64,000 nt of DNA from Tamarix chinensis (lineage: Eukaryota > Streptophyta > Magnoliopsida > Caryophyllales > Tamaricaceae). Of the stretch, positions 36,863 to 51,359 are shown piece by piece. Within the stretch, counting starts at the first letter, position 1, and each line of letters begins with the position of its first letter. Below the pieces are notes generated by a model that was not told where the DNA came from, did no database searches, and saw nothing but the letters and a program-made list of their open reading frames with translations. The position numbers and the translations under genes are program-made. The stretch spans positions 70,291,638 through 70,355,637 of the forward strand of contig CM060177.1 in assembly GCA_030549775.1 (NCBI GenBank), in the 5' to 3' direction.

Positions 36863-37554
36863 TAATGTAACACCCCAAGTTTTACTACTAAAAAAAATCA
36901 TTTTACAATGGAAGTATTTAAGTAAAGAATTGGGAGGTTACTACCATAATTGACATAAGTCTAGTTTATTCAACCGTCCTTATATCAATCACAAGGCTAA
37001 AATCATTTCTAGTAACAATACAAGGTAATTAAAATGAAAGAAAAATTTATAATATAATATGAGTTTTGAGATTAAATCTGAGTTATAATAAACTAAATAC
37101 AATGTAGGGAAACCATTGATCAAGAGTCAAAAAAGGTATCCTGGTAAATACATCTACGATATGACATTACTCTTCTTCCAAACACTCAGTACATATAAGA
37201 TCACTCATTACCACATGGTGTATCATAGGCATCATAGTCATCTAGGGGATCTTCTAACACCTGCACATAAGAATTAGGGTCTCCTAACTTTAGAAATGAG
37301 CAACACCCATAACAGGGTGGTTAATATGCTACATACTGAGGAAGGGAACAATACTAATGAATTAGGGTTAAGAATAACACATGCATTCAGAATAGGTGAT
37401 AACTATACATTCAGATAGATGAAATATCTCATAAGATATATAGTGATCCAGACCCTTTTATTATATATAACCATTTTCATTCTTTTATATATGTTGTATA
37501 TAGGAGTCATACAATTTTTAAACTAATGGAAAATTTTGAAACAAGTTTTCAGGG

Positions 37555-37935
37555 AACAACACACCTGAGCCACTATTATCATCAGGTGGAATGGTTTTGA
37601 AAATGTCACCTTCTCAGTGTATGATGCTCCTGAGCTAATATTATCTCTTGTGGAATGGATATAAAAATATCACCTTGGTCCTGATTCACGTATTTTTCCG
37701 CTTTAAATCATTGGCATATTTTCCATACATTATACTATTATATTTTTATTCATAATGATAATGGACCCCATTATTCTTAATTCGGTGGAATAGACTAAAA
37801 CATTTTCTCAGGAAAAAATGCTTAAGAGCCACTATTATCTCTAATGGAACTGATATTAAAAACATCATCTTCTTAGGGTAGAATGCTCCCGAGCCACTAT
37901 CATCTCCAGTACAACAAAATATAAAAACATCATAT
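37555..37935 (+). repeat. Family minisatellite in LTR D
   Basis: Units of about 60-65 bp with 'gccactattatc' and a gtggaatgg-like half, paralogous to 23830-24215. Confidence 0.75.
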
Positions 37936-39700
37936 TAGCCCTAATCACATGCTATTTCCCTTTAAACTATTAGTATCTTATTTATGATTGAGTCACAGGC
38001 ATCGAACACATTGATGTAGATAAACACATCATGTAGGTCAAGGTCCTTAATCTCCTTAAACCCTAATTACACACTCCTAGCATTCATTCTCTCATATTTA
38101 TTATTAAACCACAAATTGTAATATATCACTCTCAAATATCATCATTAGTATACCTATACTTCATGGCCTAACTCCCACATTATCCACGTACATCAATAAT
38201 CTTATCTAATGTACTATTCATATAATTACCAAAATCCTAATTTCATTAGTATTCATAATTCTTCCCATAAATCTCATATGATTACCAAGTTCTATATATA
38301 TCCTTATAAGGCCACATTAGCATCTTATCCTGAATTTAGATAACCTTTAGGATTTTACACATGGAATAATAATATTTTTATTTTAGGTTACTATGCCCTA
38401 TTTAGACCATTAGTTTATTTTGAAGAACCCAAGACAAACAATAATATTTCCAAACAATTCTTAAGATATCAGTACCATATTCTAATCTACCTAACACATT
38501 AGAATACCAAAGTTTTCGTATTAACCTATAATAACAAAAATTCCCTTAAGGGCAACCAATAACCTTTATTTTATAAAATCTTGTATCATCCACAATCATT
38601 ATTTTTCCCAAATCCACCATTTATTATCATACTTCTTAAATATGCATATTCCACTTATCATGGCTTATTTGGTCTATATTTCATGCTATACAATATATTT
38701 CCCACAAATATGATATTATCATAACAAAATCATATCCATACCTCTTACCCATTCTCACTTTATTTCAAACATATAATCCATATTATTGCAACATATCATC
38801 GACAACATACATCAGATCATATAACAACAATATCATGAAAAATACACATTTCGATACAAGTAATTAACACAAAATCCCTAAAACATTGATTAGTATCCTT
38901 ACCAACTGGAACATTGTGCTCTACACACGTAAATCCTAGACCTTTTCCTCCAAAATCATCCGAATACTACTACAAAAAACAACATAATGCATGGTTAGGC
39001 TCAAAGAGTATAACTTATGGAGAAATTAAGGTAAAGAGGGTAAAAATGGTAATAACCAGAGTCCAATGGAAGCTTGAGTTGTGTTGATGTGTGGTGGAAT
39101 GTATGATGGAACTATGGTAAAAATTTGATGGTGTTTAGATAAAGTTTGGGGGTGAAAATAGGGGTGTACAATCGAAATGGTAGCTGCACGGGTGTGCTAT
39201 TTGTAGTGTATACCTAGGTTGAGAGTTAGAATCATGCATGACTATACTAAATCACTAGCAGAAATAACTTATTTCAAATAGATGTCCACAGGCATGTGAT
39301 AAGGACATGTGCAAGCTGCGCAGGGTTGCACGGGCATGCGATAATAAATTTTAGTGTTCATAGCTATGTGTAGGCTATGTGTTTTATAAAAATGCTACGG
39401 GTGTGAGGAATAAGAGGGGAAAAGGGGTAGTGGTCGGTGGCAATGATGGGAAACGGTTATGGGGAAGGATTGGGTGACCATAGGCAGTCGGTCCACCGGC
39501 GTTAGGTAGTGTGTGGCAACGCATGATGGTGATGGTGGCGGTGGAGGTGGCTCGGTCATGTAAAATAGGGCACAACCTTACAAGAAGAAGAAAAGAAGAA
39601 GGGAAGAAGAAGAATAAAGGAAAGGGAGTTCATGTAGGGTGTTTTGGAAAGGTTTGGATAAGAAATGGCACAAACAAAAGGGGAATGACGTAGAGTGAAG

Positions 39701-39731
<31 letters not shown>

Positions 39732-39734
39732 GTA
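39701..39734 (+). repeat. (TG)n(TA)n microsatellite in LTR D
   Basis: A short TG then TA run, followed by gtatggggtgtgcaatcgg. It occupies the place where LTRs B and E have the TATTTATA box. See the matching expanded array in LTR C. Confidence 0.85.
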
Positions 39735-40370
39735 TGGGGTGTGCAATCGGTGGAAAGAAAAATGCAGAGGATGTTGGGGGAGGTAGGTGAAGATGAGGGA
39801 TGGCAGCAGATGATGGTTGAGTGTTAGGGAGATTGCAGGTGGTGCAGGTAAGTGATGGTGATGGTGTGTGAGAGTGTACGTTGAGTGAAGAAGGAAAATG
39901 GTAGGGGAGATGGGATGTGTGCATTATAGGGTAGAGTGGCAATAGGGGATAAGATATGGTGAAGGATGATGATGGTGGCCGAAGAGGTGAGAGTGATGGT
40001 TGATGGTTCAAGTGGGAGGAGGCAGCACACACACAAGAAGCAAGGCAAGTTGCAAGTTGCAAAAACTAAAGTTAAGATTTACGGCAAAGCTGACAGGAGA
40101 AAGGAGAAGAAAAAGAAAAGAAAAGGTTGGAGATTAGCTTAAATGATGTTGGATTAGCCAAAATAGATAACATTAGTGATAAATTTTTATGGATTTAAGA
40201 TTGGGTTACAAAATATGGTTTATCTAGATCAAAGATTTAGAATTTGATTAAGGTTTTGGAATTAAAAAATTTGGTTAAGGCTAAAATAATATTTTCTCGA
40301 GATTATAATCGAATTAGGGTATTAATGATACGAGATTAAGCTAAGTAAAATATTTGGGTATTACATATAA

Positions 40371-41485
40371 GGTCTAGATTTTCTCATCCATCTACTACTT
40401 GTTCTTTATTATTTTTGTAGTTTTTTTCATCTTACTCATCATTTGGTCAAAGGTCAGTCCGTAAACTCTACATTTTATCATCCATCAATTACTTTTCTTT
40501 ATTATTTTTGTTGATTTTTTCATCTGACTCCTTTACCTATAGAGTACTTAGTTAATATAAGAACCTTAATTGTTAGTAATGTCAGCTAGAATATTAAAAA
40601 TAGAACTCTTCTCATTGATTTGATGATTTGAAATAATTATAAATGTTTTCCATTTATATAAATATAACTCGTGTCAATTTTTTCAGCTAAAGAATTTAAG
40701 GTGGAATCCTATTGAATATGATGAATTTGTATATTCTAAATATTTCATATTGGGTCAACTTTGTTATCTTTTGATAAGTTCGTTGTGTTTTTAGTTTATG
40801 AAAGCAAAACGAAGCGAATTAGTTTAGTCAATAAAGTACAAGTGTTAGATTAACCTATTTATCTATAATTTTACTTGCTTATAAATTACAAAATGTCACA
40901 AGTTCATATGATTATACTGGAAAGTAATAATGAAAAAAATAACCTCGAAGTGATTGCCTCCATCACTAAGCTAGGGCATTACCCGTCACATATACATAGA
41001 AATACGGCGACAACATGAGGCTAAAACGGTAACTACCCCACTGCTTGCGCTCCACACGAGGTTTGATGGACCTGGATATTGGGCTTAAAAATTTTAGATT
41101 ATATTGGAACTTGGTGAGCATCGAATAGGGATTAGCTCGAGTCACAAATCGACAAAGTCTGAAACTGATCAGGTATTGCCGACAATCATGCATCACCCTT
41201 TACTAATTACTAATACGAAAAACAGCACACACACACACGCACCCACACAGAGATTACATTAGTAGAGTGGATATCACTGTCTTAACTCATAAGACACATT
41301 GTTGCACCATGGCATCACCTGCAAACACCACACTCAAACGGATGAATCCCTACTTATGATCATATATTGATCAGTGCATAATTTCCGCATATAACTCTAA
41401 ACAGTAAGTACATTTAATTTAACTTATTCGAGATGATATGCACGGAGGAGAGACAACTTTTCTACGACAGACCAAATCATAGCGT
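40371..41485. other. 3' flank of the BBE-like gene
   Basis: Mostly single-copy-looking DNA between LTR D and the gene's stop codon. It contains a degenerate tandem pair of about 65 bp (40373-40437 and 40466-40531, spaced 93 bp apart) and a short CA run (41221-41240). The transcript's 3' UTR should lie here, but no canonical polyadenylation signal was identified with confidence. A 76-aa minus-strand frame at 40966-41196 has no recognisable features and is not called. Confidence 0.55.
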
Positions 41486-43261
<1,776 letters not shown>

Positions 43262-44035
43262 CTATTGATGACTTAACTTTGAGCTAATGCAAACGTCATG
43301 CTTAATAAGTGGGATACATATGTAGAATTGCTGCTAATCAAAGTCTAAAAAGGTGACGGTAATTATGGATCAAGAAGGAGAATTTTTTTTTCCTTTTCTT
43401 TTTTATATTTCAAAGTGATTGCTGAGGTTCCTGGCCATTAGGCCACTTTCTCAAATCCAATTGGTTTTCTTGATGGGATCGATCCAAAGGTCTTACACAC
43501 GCACCAACTTTTTCCTTTATTTATTTATTTATTTTAATTTTTTGTGACCAAATTCAATTTCTTTATCTTTTCATAATTTCACCATGCTGAAGAATCTGTC
43601 GCTCTTCCCACCCCCCCGGCCCTTACCTCTTGATTTTATGCATTTAGGTTAAAATTTAGTAATTAATTATTCAAATATCTGTTTCATAACGAATGGTCTA
43701 CAAGAGCGCCTGACAAGGTTGTCATCGGTGGAAGTTGGTGAAAAGATTAGCAGTATGGCCGGCCTTTAGTTACATGTCCTCATTTATCATGCTTTAGTTT
43801 TTCGGAGCCGACAATAAGTCGACCTCAAATAATGTTTGGGTCTTAGTTTTAATAATTTGGCTGGTTATTGAACCGATGATACTACTGGCAGTAGTTTAAA
43901 TTTATTAAATCAATGGTTGAAGTGATTTACTGAGTATAAGCGAAAGATTTATTTGAAGAAATGCATTAATAATTAGTATGATATGTCATTAATTAGATAG
44001 TAACGTATTTTTACATAAAAATCACTCACACACGC

Positions 44036-44039
44036 TATA

Positions 44040-44081
<42 letters not shown>
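44036..44081. repeat. (TA)n microsatellite
   Basis: 46 bp of TA with a single C interruption, about 0.9 kb upstream of the BBE-like start codon. Confidence 0.92.
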
Positions 44082-44415
44082 ATTCTAGATCTTAATTAAA
44101 AGACGGACAAAGGTAAATAAAATATTATTATAATTCAATAATAAAAGTTTGTTACTTATTCAGAAAAGACCACATAAGAGGATAATTTAACATCAAAAGC
44201 TTTAAAAATAGCCATTAACTGCTTAAAATAAAATCTAGCCGGCAATTGTTGGATAATTTAAGTTTGGGCATAAATTTAAATTAAATCATTGTAATTTATT
44301 ATCTTTATCCAATTAATGTGTCATCTTAATTATTATTACCACCACCACCACCATTACTATTATTGGATTGAAATACTGTGATTTCCATCATTCTAAAATT
44401 TCAATTTATGCTTAA

Positions 44416-44635
44416 GTGCTCGTTTGGTATGGGTATAGTTAGGGTAAAAAAATTACTCCCATATTTTATATATCTTGTATAATTTATTTAAAATTAAATA
44501 TTTTTATTCTAATAAATAAGATCTAACATGGGTATTTTACTAAAAATATATTTATTATTATTAAATACTTAATAAAAAAGATATAAAATAGAGAAAAAAA
44601 ATTTCGGCCCATATTACCCCATACCAAACAAGCCA
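44416..44635. mobile_element. MITE, probably Tourist/PIF-Harbinger-like (220 bp)
   Basis: The ends GCTCGTTTGGTATGGG (left) and, on the opposite strand, GCTTGTTTGGTATGGG (right) form a terminal inverted repeat with one mismatch. Flanking taa triplets (44413-44415 and 44636-44638) fit the 3-bp duplication of PIF/Harbinger MITEs. The interior is AT-rich and non-coding. The inverted repeat is plain, while the superfamily assignment is tentative. Confidence 0.75.
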
Positions 44636-45455
44636 TAAATAAATATATGGGAATTGTAAAAGAGCCAAAGACACTGCTATCCGTGACAATATTTCTCGTG
44701 GTAGAGCTTAAATATAAAAAGTAGGAAGAAAGCATATTCAAAACATCCAGCCCCATCCCACCACGGCACAATTTCTCTGCTCCACCATCTTACTTAATAA
44801 TTTCCCAACCACACAGGGCACACATTGTCATTCACCTTTGTAGTGGAGAACTCAAAGCATTAAGCAGTAACTCTAGTTGTCTACCGCGTACCATTTTTCC
44901 CTCCATTAATTTGGGTCAACTCCAGCAATACGTATTTCTCTTTCGTGGGTGCTTCAAGTTCGAGAAGATGGGGCTGTTTCAGAAAATCTCTTTAGAGACC
45001 ACACAGTTGACGGATCACTATCTTTGTCAACCAATTGAACTTGCTTCCCACGCCAACCTTTCACGTCAAGGAGATGACTATTGACTAATTATGTCCTCCA
45101 AGATCGATTGTTCCAGCCAATTGGCTCAGTTTTTCTTCTCCTCTCCTATTTCTTAAAAACAGATATGAACCTAAATTAGGCTTATATTAGTTAGACAAAC
45201 GTCATAGGTGAATAGGTTATAGGTTTTTTTTCTTCGGACATGAATAAACCTGAATATACAAGTTTTATTTAAAGGTAAATCTTACCTTCCTTTAACCATC
45301 AATTTGGTGGTTAACATTTTATAAATAAACATGGAATAAAAGAAAGTAATAAATCTATCTTAACCTCAATATAAACTTAACAAATGAAATGAACTGAAAA
45401 ATTAATCTTTATTTACCACTATTAACCTCTATCCAAACAAATAAACAACCCATTG

Positions 45456-46290
45456 TGACAAACTCCAAGGTGGAGTTTCATAGTCAAACTCATGCAAGCC
45501 CAAAAATGTTGGTAAAGAAAAACGTGAAGATATGATTGAAAAATCGATCTTGATCAGCAGTGATAAACATTATTAAAGGAAGATTAAATACCCAAGACAC
45601 AATTGAAAAGAAAATCAATGCCATCTAAGAGATTCAGAACGAGAGAAGTGTAGAGGAGAAGAGGCAAAGGGCAAGAGAGAGAACATCGAATGATGAAAAG
45701 AGAAAGAGAGCAAATATCATATTTGGTAGAAAATCAGCTCGGAAAAATTCCATAGCAATACATCGGGAGGAGTTTTTATACGAGCTCCCCAAACCCTACT
45801 CTATTAACAACTGGGATGGGGTTATCAATCAACTAGCCCAAAACCATTTAACCCACTAATACAAATAGGTATATGGATTTGGTCTAGCATACTAAAAAAA
45901 ACATAAATGGCTCAATTACATGCATTACAAGATAAATGTAATAAGTGTTACAATTTATCCTAAGCTCCCATCATCTATAATTATTTTGCTAATTGTAGAG
46001 GTTAAGGGACTATATAGGAAATAGTCCAACTAACCTAATGTGGGTTGGGTGGCTGCCTATTTAGGCCAACACTTAACTCTACTAGCATTTGGGTCTGGTG
46101 ATTGCATCATATGGGAATACAGTATTATCTAATATTATCAGCTGCATCATTTTCCAACAACCACAATCATTAGTTACCTTATTTATCCTAATCAACAACA
46201 GAAAAGGAAAAATAGTTAAATATAGTTAATATATCACAATTTATTAGAAAACTACTCAAATAATAATTAAAATTAGTTGGATACACATCA
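45456..46290 (-). repeat. Gypsy 3' LTR (835 bp)
   Basis: Left end TGACAAACTCC, right end ACACATCA (+ strand). It is collinear with 63092-63909 in sequence blocks such as 'aaggtggagtttca', 'gagagagaa-at-gaatgatgaaaagagaa', 'accatttaacccacta' and 'attagttggatacacatca'. Confidence 0.92.
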
Positions 46291-46303
46291 TTTCCCTCTT
46301 CTT
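46291..46303 (-). other. Gypsy polypurine tract
   Basis: On the minus strand AAGAAGAGGGAAA directly precedes the 3' LTR. It is the expected primer for plus-strand DNA synthesis. Confidence 0.75.
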
Positions 46304-47449
46304 GGAGAGATTTTGTCTCTGAAACCTTTGTTATTCCAACAAAAGAATATAAATAAGAAACATTAAAATAATTACTTACATTACCAAACTTAGCTGGTAA
46401 ATCAATCTTTTATGTATTATCATTAATCTTCTCAAGAACAGTAAAAGGTCCATTACCTCTTGGATCTAATTTAGACTTCCTAAGGTTTGGAAACTATTCT
46501 TTTCTTAGATGAACTCAAACTAGATTCCCCAGGTTGGAATACAACTTTCTTTCTTCTTTCATTAGTAGTATCAGTTATTTGTTGAATTTTATAATAGATT
46601 TGCTTACTCACTGAATCATGAAATACTTTCATTTAGTGGCACAAGACTCAACATCAAAGTTCTACAAATCAGAAGTATGTATTGGAACTAAATCTAGAGG
46701 AGTTAAAGGATTAAAACCATACACAACATCAAAATGAAATTTCTTAGTTATGGAGTGTATAACACTATTATAAGAAAATTCTACTTGAGGTAGAATAGTT
46801 CTCATTTTTTAATGTTCATCTCAAGTATGACCCTCAACATACTTCCTATTGTTCTATTCACTACTTAATTTTTCCCATCAGTCTGAGGGTGATAAGTAGT
46901 GGAAAACAATAGTGTAGTACTTAATTTTCCCTATAACACCTTCCAAAAATGACTTGAGAACTTAACATCCTTATTTGATACTATAGTATAAGGTACTCCA
47001 TGCAACTTAACCACATTTGCAAAGAATAAATCGGCTATTGCAACTGCATCATTAGGCCTTTGTAGGGTATGAATTTTGGCATTTTACTAAACCGATCAAC
47101 TACAACCAGTATTGAATCCTTAGCTTTACTAGCCCTAGGTAATCCTAATATAAAATCCAAGGAAACATTAGCCCATAGTTGGGTAGGTATTGGTAGAGGA
47201 GTATATAAACAAAAAGGTTGGGTGGTGGACTTGGCACGTTTACAAGAAACACAATTCACACAATGTTTCAACACATCCCATTTTCATATATGGCAAATAA
47301 AAATGATCAATTAAAACATCCAGATTCTTTTGAAAGCCAAGATATGCCATTAGACCACTACTATGTTATTTCTCAATCAACAATTCCCTATATGAACAGT
47401 TAGTCACCCAAATCCTATTTTCCCTAAATATGTAACCATAAAATAGGTA
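46304..47449 (-). pseudogene. Gypsy integrase, C-terminal piece, decayed
   Basis: Minus-strand frames give the HHCC zinc-finger end 'HCVNCVSCKRAKS' and the catalytic-core start 'LDFILGLPRASKAKDSILVVVDRFSKM' (47035-47274). Further on is a GPF-like end with 'KLDPRGNGPFTVLEKINDN' (about 46400-46490). Stops and shifts lie between. LTR E inserted immediately upstream, inside the region preceding the zinc finger. Confidence 0.85.
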
Positions 47450-48184
47450 ATATTTGTAACACCCCAAAATTTACTACTTTTTTTTTCAAAAGCGGAAGAA
47501 TTTAAAATTGAAAACTTGTGAATTCTAGGGATGTTACTGCCACACCTAGTACCAGACAGGTTCACTCTGACCGTTCTAGTACTAAGTGCTAAGGCTAAAA
47601 AGATTAATTTCAAACTTAAACCAAGAGTTCATAAAATAAATTTAAAAGATCAAAACATAGAAATTAGAGTACGCATAAAAGTTTATAATCAATAACCAAA
47701 AATAGAAATAATCGTATAATTGTTAAAAGGTTCATCTCAAATACGGAACGCAAAGTAATAAATCTAAAAGGGTAAATTTGATACAAAGAGGAATAATAGA
47801 AGGGAAATAAAATAATGAGAAGAGTGAAAATAGCCACGACACTCTCGAATTTTGAGCCAACCACAAGCTCAAAACTTAGCCTCGACTGATGCCTTACCCA
47901 CCTGCACAAAGTCAGAAGGTCCTACTACTTATGGGAATAAACAACACCTATGAAAAGGGTGATCAGTATGCTACTTACTAAGCAAGGTAATCGTGCACTA
48001 AGGCCAACACATAAAATCACATAAATAATGCAGAAGAAATAAAGAAGCATATAGTCCAACATGATAACGTAATATCGTATAATCATCCGAGTAAGTACAT
48101 AACGACCCATTTATAGTCTAGATTAATTACTTAATTAATCTCTGATTGAAAATCAATTCACACCATGCTTTTATTCATGCGAGT

Positions 48185-48590
48185 ACAGAAACCCCACTAT
48201 TATAGCCAATGGACTGGATACATACAGGGCACATAGCTCCTGACCACTATTATTACTGGTGGACCTAAAAACACAGGGCATAAAGCTCCTGACCACTATT
48301 TATAGCCGCTGTACTGGAAACACACAGGGCATAAAGCTCCTGACAACTATTATTTATCGGTAGACCGGTTTGGCTCCGACTCTCATGGTGTTCCACTATA
48401 AGTGCTTAGTGTCTTTTTCATGTTTTAGCACAAATATGTTCGGTTTTGTTGAGCATGGAATCCCCCAATATTATAGTCGGTGGACCGAAAACGCACAGGT
48501 ACAAAGCCTGACCACTTTTATTACTTGTGGACCGGTCACATATAGGATATCATGCCCTAACCACTATTATTTGTCGGTGGATCGGTCTAG
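48185..48590 (+). repeat. Family minisatellite in LTR E
   Basis: About six units with 'ccactattatagcc' or 'gaccactattat' and a ggtggacc-like half, alternating with 'cacagggcataaagctcctg' linkers. Confidence 0.85.
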
Positions 48591-49424
48591 GCCCAGCTCA
48601 ACAATCTTCTACTTGAAATGATTAATGTATTACAGTGTCTTATTCAAAAACTTTCACCCTAGACATGCATGAATCACTTCCTTTACACTTATCCTTTAAC
48701 CGACGCGTACCACATTATGATAACCCTACACCTCCTAACTTGCCCTACAACCTTTCCTTCATACTCAAACTCACACTAGAACTCCAACACCAAAATATGT
48801 GGGTCAAAGCCCACTACTACACACCTCCAAGTCCACTTATTTCCTTACTCTAAGGTTTTTCCCTAGAAACCCTAATTTAGGCCTCAATGGCCCACTTTAC
48901 TACACTTCACACAACCCAAATCATTTTAACATCCCACACACCACAACTCATAAATTCCATCCTCATAACTACGCTTTAATAACCAAATACATATGATACC
49001 ACAAAAATCCTAAGTAGCCACACCAAACCCTAATTGTCCACACAAACCCTATCTCGGTCTCCTACGAACCCTTATATTGTTCAATGTACTATTTTTCATC
49101 CAAAGTGTTCAAATACCCAACCAACACTTATATTACCTTCCTCACATCCCAAATCAACTTTCTATATATAAATTTCATGCCCATGTAGACTTTACACATC
49201 CCATGCAGACTTTACACATCCCATGCAATCATTCAAAATTTTCCTGCAAAACCCTAAAACCCCATGTGAAACCCTAAATTCAACCATGAAAACCCTAGGT
49301 TCTTCCATATGAAACCCTAGGTTTGATTCTCTCACGCAACACCATACAATCTTCCATACAAAGCCCTAAGTCCATCCATACAAAACCCAAGGGTTCTCCA
49401 TACAAACCCTAAATTCAATCCATA

Positions 49425-49645
49425 CAAAACATAGATTAGATTCTCTTATGTTACACCATAGATTATATTCTCCCATGTTACACCATAGATTAAATTCTCC
49501 CATACAAAACCATAGATTATATTCTCCCACGTTACACCATAGATTAAATTCTCCCATACAAAACATAGATTAGATTCTCCCATATAAAACCATATATTAG
49601 ATTATCCCATAAAAAACCATAGATTAGATTCTCCCATACAAAACC
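49425..49645 (+). repeat. 30-bp tandem array in LTR E
   Basis: About eight units of the form catagattagattctcccat plus acaaaac or gttacac. Overlapping minus-strand frames of this array give a repetitive Asn/Leu/Trp/Gly peptide that is not a gene. A related cataca-aaccctaa repeat precedes it (about 49260-49425). Confidence 0.9.
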
Positions 49646-49689
49646 CTGGATTCCCCATTTGATTCTTCCACTCATGGACCATTACAATA

Positions 49690-49800
49690 CTTAGGTCAAC
49701 TCACATCCCTTGGTCAACTTATTCCCCTCTTGTCAACTTACTCTCCTTGGTCAACCTCTTTCCTTTTTGGTTAACTTACTCCCCTTGGTCAACTTCTTTT
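49690..49800 (+). promoter_or_regulatory. Cluster of ggtcaac motifs (W-box cores) in LTR E
   Basis: Four exact ggtcaac copies and two variants (ttgtcaac, ggttaac) stand within about 110 bp, in units like cttggtcaacttactcccc. The reverse complement GTTGACC contains the TTGACC form bound by WRKY factors. The cluster lies about 2.2 kb upstream of the TATA-like box of the same LTR. A regulatory role is inferred. Confidence 0.5.
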
Positions 49801-50209
49801 CTCATTCTCCTTTTTCATCCTTTCTCCCACACAAACCACATTAACACCCTCACATGCATGTCTTATAGGATCACAACACATAACATCATATACCACAATA
49901 TTTCATCACATACACATAGTACACATGCCATATAATGACACAGAAACATACTTCAACTCCACGTCATACCACATATGAAATCAATATAATGATAAACATA
50001 GGATGCATAACGTATAAAGCATATAATGCACATCAACACACATAAGGCCTTAGCAACATCCTTACCTAAAATGACACCAGTCTTGGAGCATGCTCCTACG
50101 CCTCCTTAGAGCTTTGATTGATCTCACTTATATGAGGGAATAACTAAAATTAGATTCCCTCATACCAAAAATACTATTAATTACTAACTTATTCTAAGAC
50201 TAGGCTTTT

Positions 50210-50739
50210 GATAAAATAATAAAATATTAATAATAATAACCATTAACTAATTACTAAATTTGGCTAAAAATATAAGAATTAATAGTAATATTATAAAAGT
50301 TGATAATATATGGTTGAAAACTTTATCCTAATAATAATAATAATAATAATGATACTAAAAATAATATCAATGTTAATATTAACAAGAATAATAATAATGG
50401 TAACAATAATAATAAAAAAGGGCATTATTCAAAAACAAAGTGAAATAAGGGCTTCAGCCCCTTTACCAAAATAATACTAATAATAAAATTAGTAAAATAA
50501 ATAAAAAAATTAGTAATAATAATGATACAAAATAATATTGTAAAAATCATAATAATTATAACGGTAATACTAATACTAAAAATAATAATAGTAATATTAA
50601 TATGATTCAAAACGCATGGTGAGATAAAGGGCTTCAACCCTTCACCAAAATAATGCTAATAATATCAATAGGAAATTATTAATAAAAATAGTAATAATAA
50701 TAGTAATGAAATAATAATCAAAATTACAAAATAATAATA

Positions 50740-50780
<41 letters not shown>

Positions 50781-50859
50781 TGATAAAATAACCTAAACCA
50801 AGAGTAACATAAATTAGGGTTTTCGACCCTACTTCAAAATAGTAAAAGTATCATTAGTG

Positions 50860-50911
<52 letters not shown>

Positions 50912-50948
50912 ATATTACATATTACTTATAATAATAATAATATTAATG

Positions 50949-50989
<41 letters not shown>

Positions 50990-51254
50990 TGCACAATAAT
51001 AATAATAATAATAATAGCAACATTAATAGTAAAATAGTTGTAATAATAATAATGAAATAATGATAATAATTTCAAAATAGTAATAATAATAATAAAAATA
51101 ATAATAACATTGATAGATAAAATATAAACTCATAATAATACAAATAATATTAATAATACGAATACTAATAATCTACTAAGCTAAATAGGGTTGGCCTTAA
51201 TAAAAATAATAATACTAATAATGTTGAACTCAATAGTAATACTAATATTAATAC

Positions 51255-51317
<63 letters not shown>

Positions 51318-51330
51318 TGAATAATAGTTT
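50210..51330 (+). repeat. (AAT)n-rich region in LTR E, about 1.1 kb
   Basis: Interrupted AAT/ATA arrays with pure blocks near 50735-50775, 50860-50910, 50950-50990 and 51255-51315. It occupies the same place as the array in LTR B. Embedded 'aagggcttcagccc' segments occur twice (about 50448 and 50626), and a related segment lies near 50815. Confidence 0.92.
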
Positions 51331-51359
51331 AAAAATTCAAATAAAATAAAATAATCTTA

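Larger units (their letters stand above)
36179..40245 (+). repeat. Tandem duplication, copy 2 (nearly intact)
   Basis: About 4.07 kb, the undisturbed partner of copy 1. It contains the copia LTR tail (36179-36257), the gatga duplication, the hAT MITE (36380-36862) and most of LTR D. It supplies the empty sites that prove the later insertions in copy 1. Confidence 0.9.
36866..40365 (+). mobile_element. Giant solo LTR, copy D (3.50 kb)
   Basis: It begins TGTAACACCCC and ends GGGTATTACA, with exact tataa duplications at 36861-36865 and 40366-40370. It inserted precisely at the right edge of the hAT MITE, splitting that element's own duplication. It is shorter than A, B and E because it lacks the long AAT array and has a shorter purine tract. 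It has the family head (about 36866-37010), the minisatellite (37555-37935), a purine-rich block (about 39400-40130) and an AT-rich tail. No coding sequence was found. Confidence 0.9.

Noticed and set aside
36179..40365. C and D as two independent LTR insertions
   Set aside because: Both are preceded by the same MITE, the same spacer and the same tataa, and C ends at a junction with copia LTR sequence. They therefore arose by tandem duplication of one insertion.
40966..41196. 76-aa minus-strand frame downstream of the BBE-like gene
   Set aside because: No domain, no promoter signal, and composition like the surrounding non-coding DNA. It may simply overlap the 3' flank.
43600..44040. A second gene upstream of the BBE-like gene
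   Set aside because: No open frame of useful length and no motif. The stretch is AT-rich intergenic DNA.
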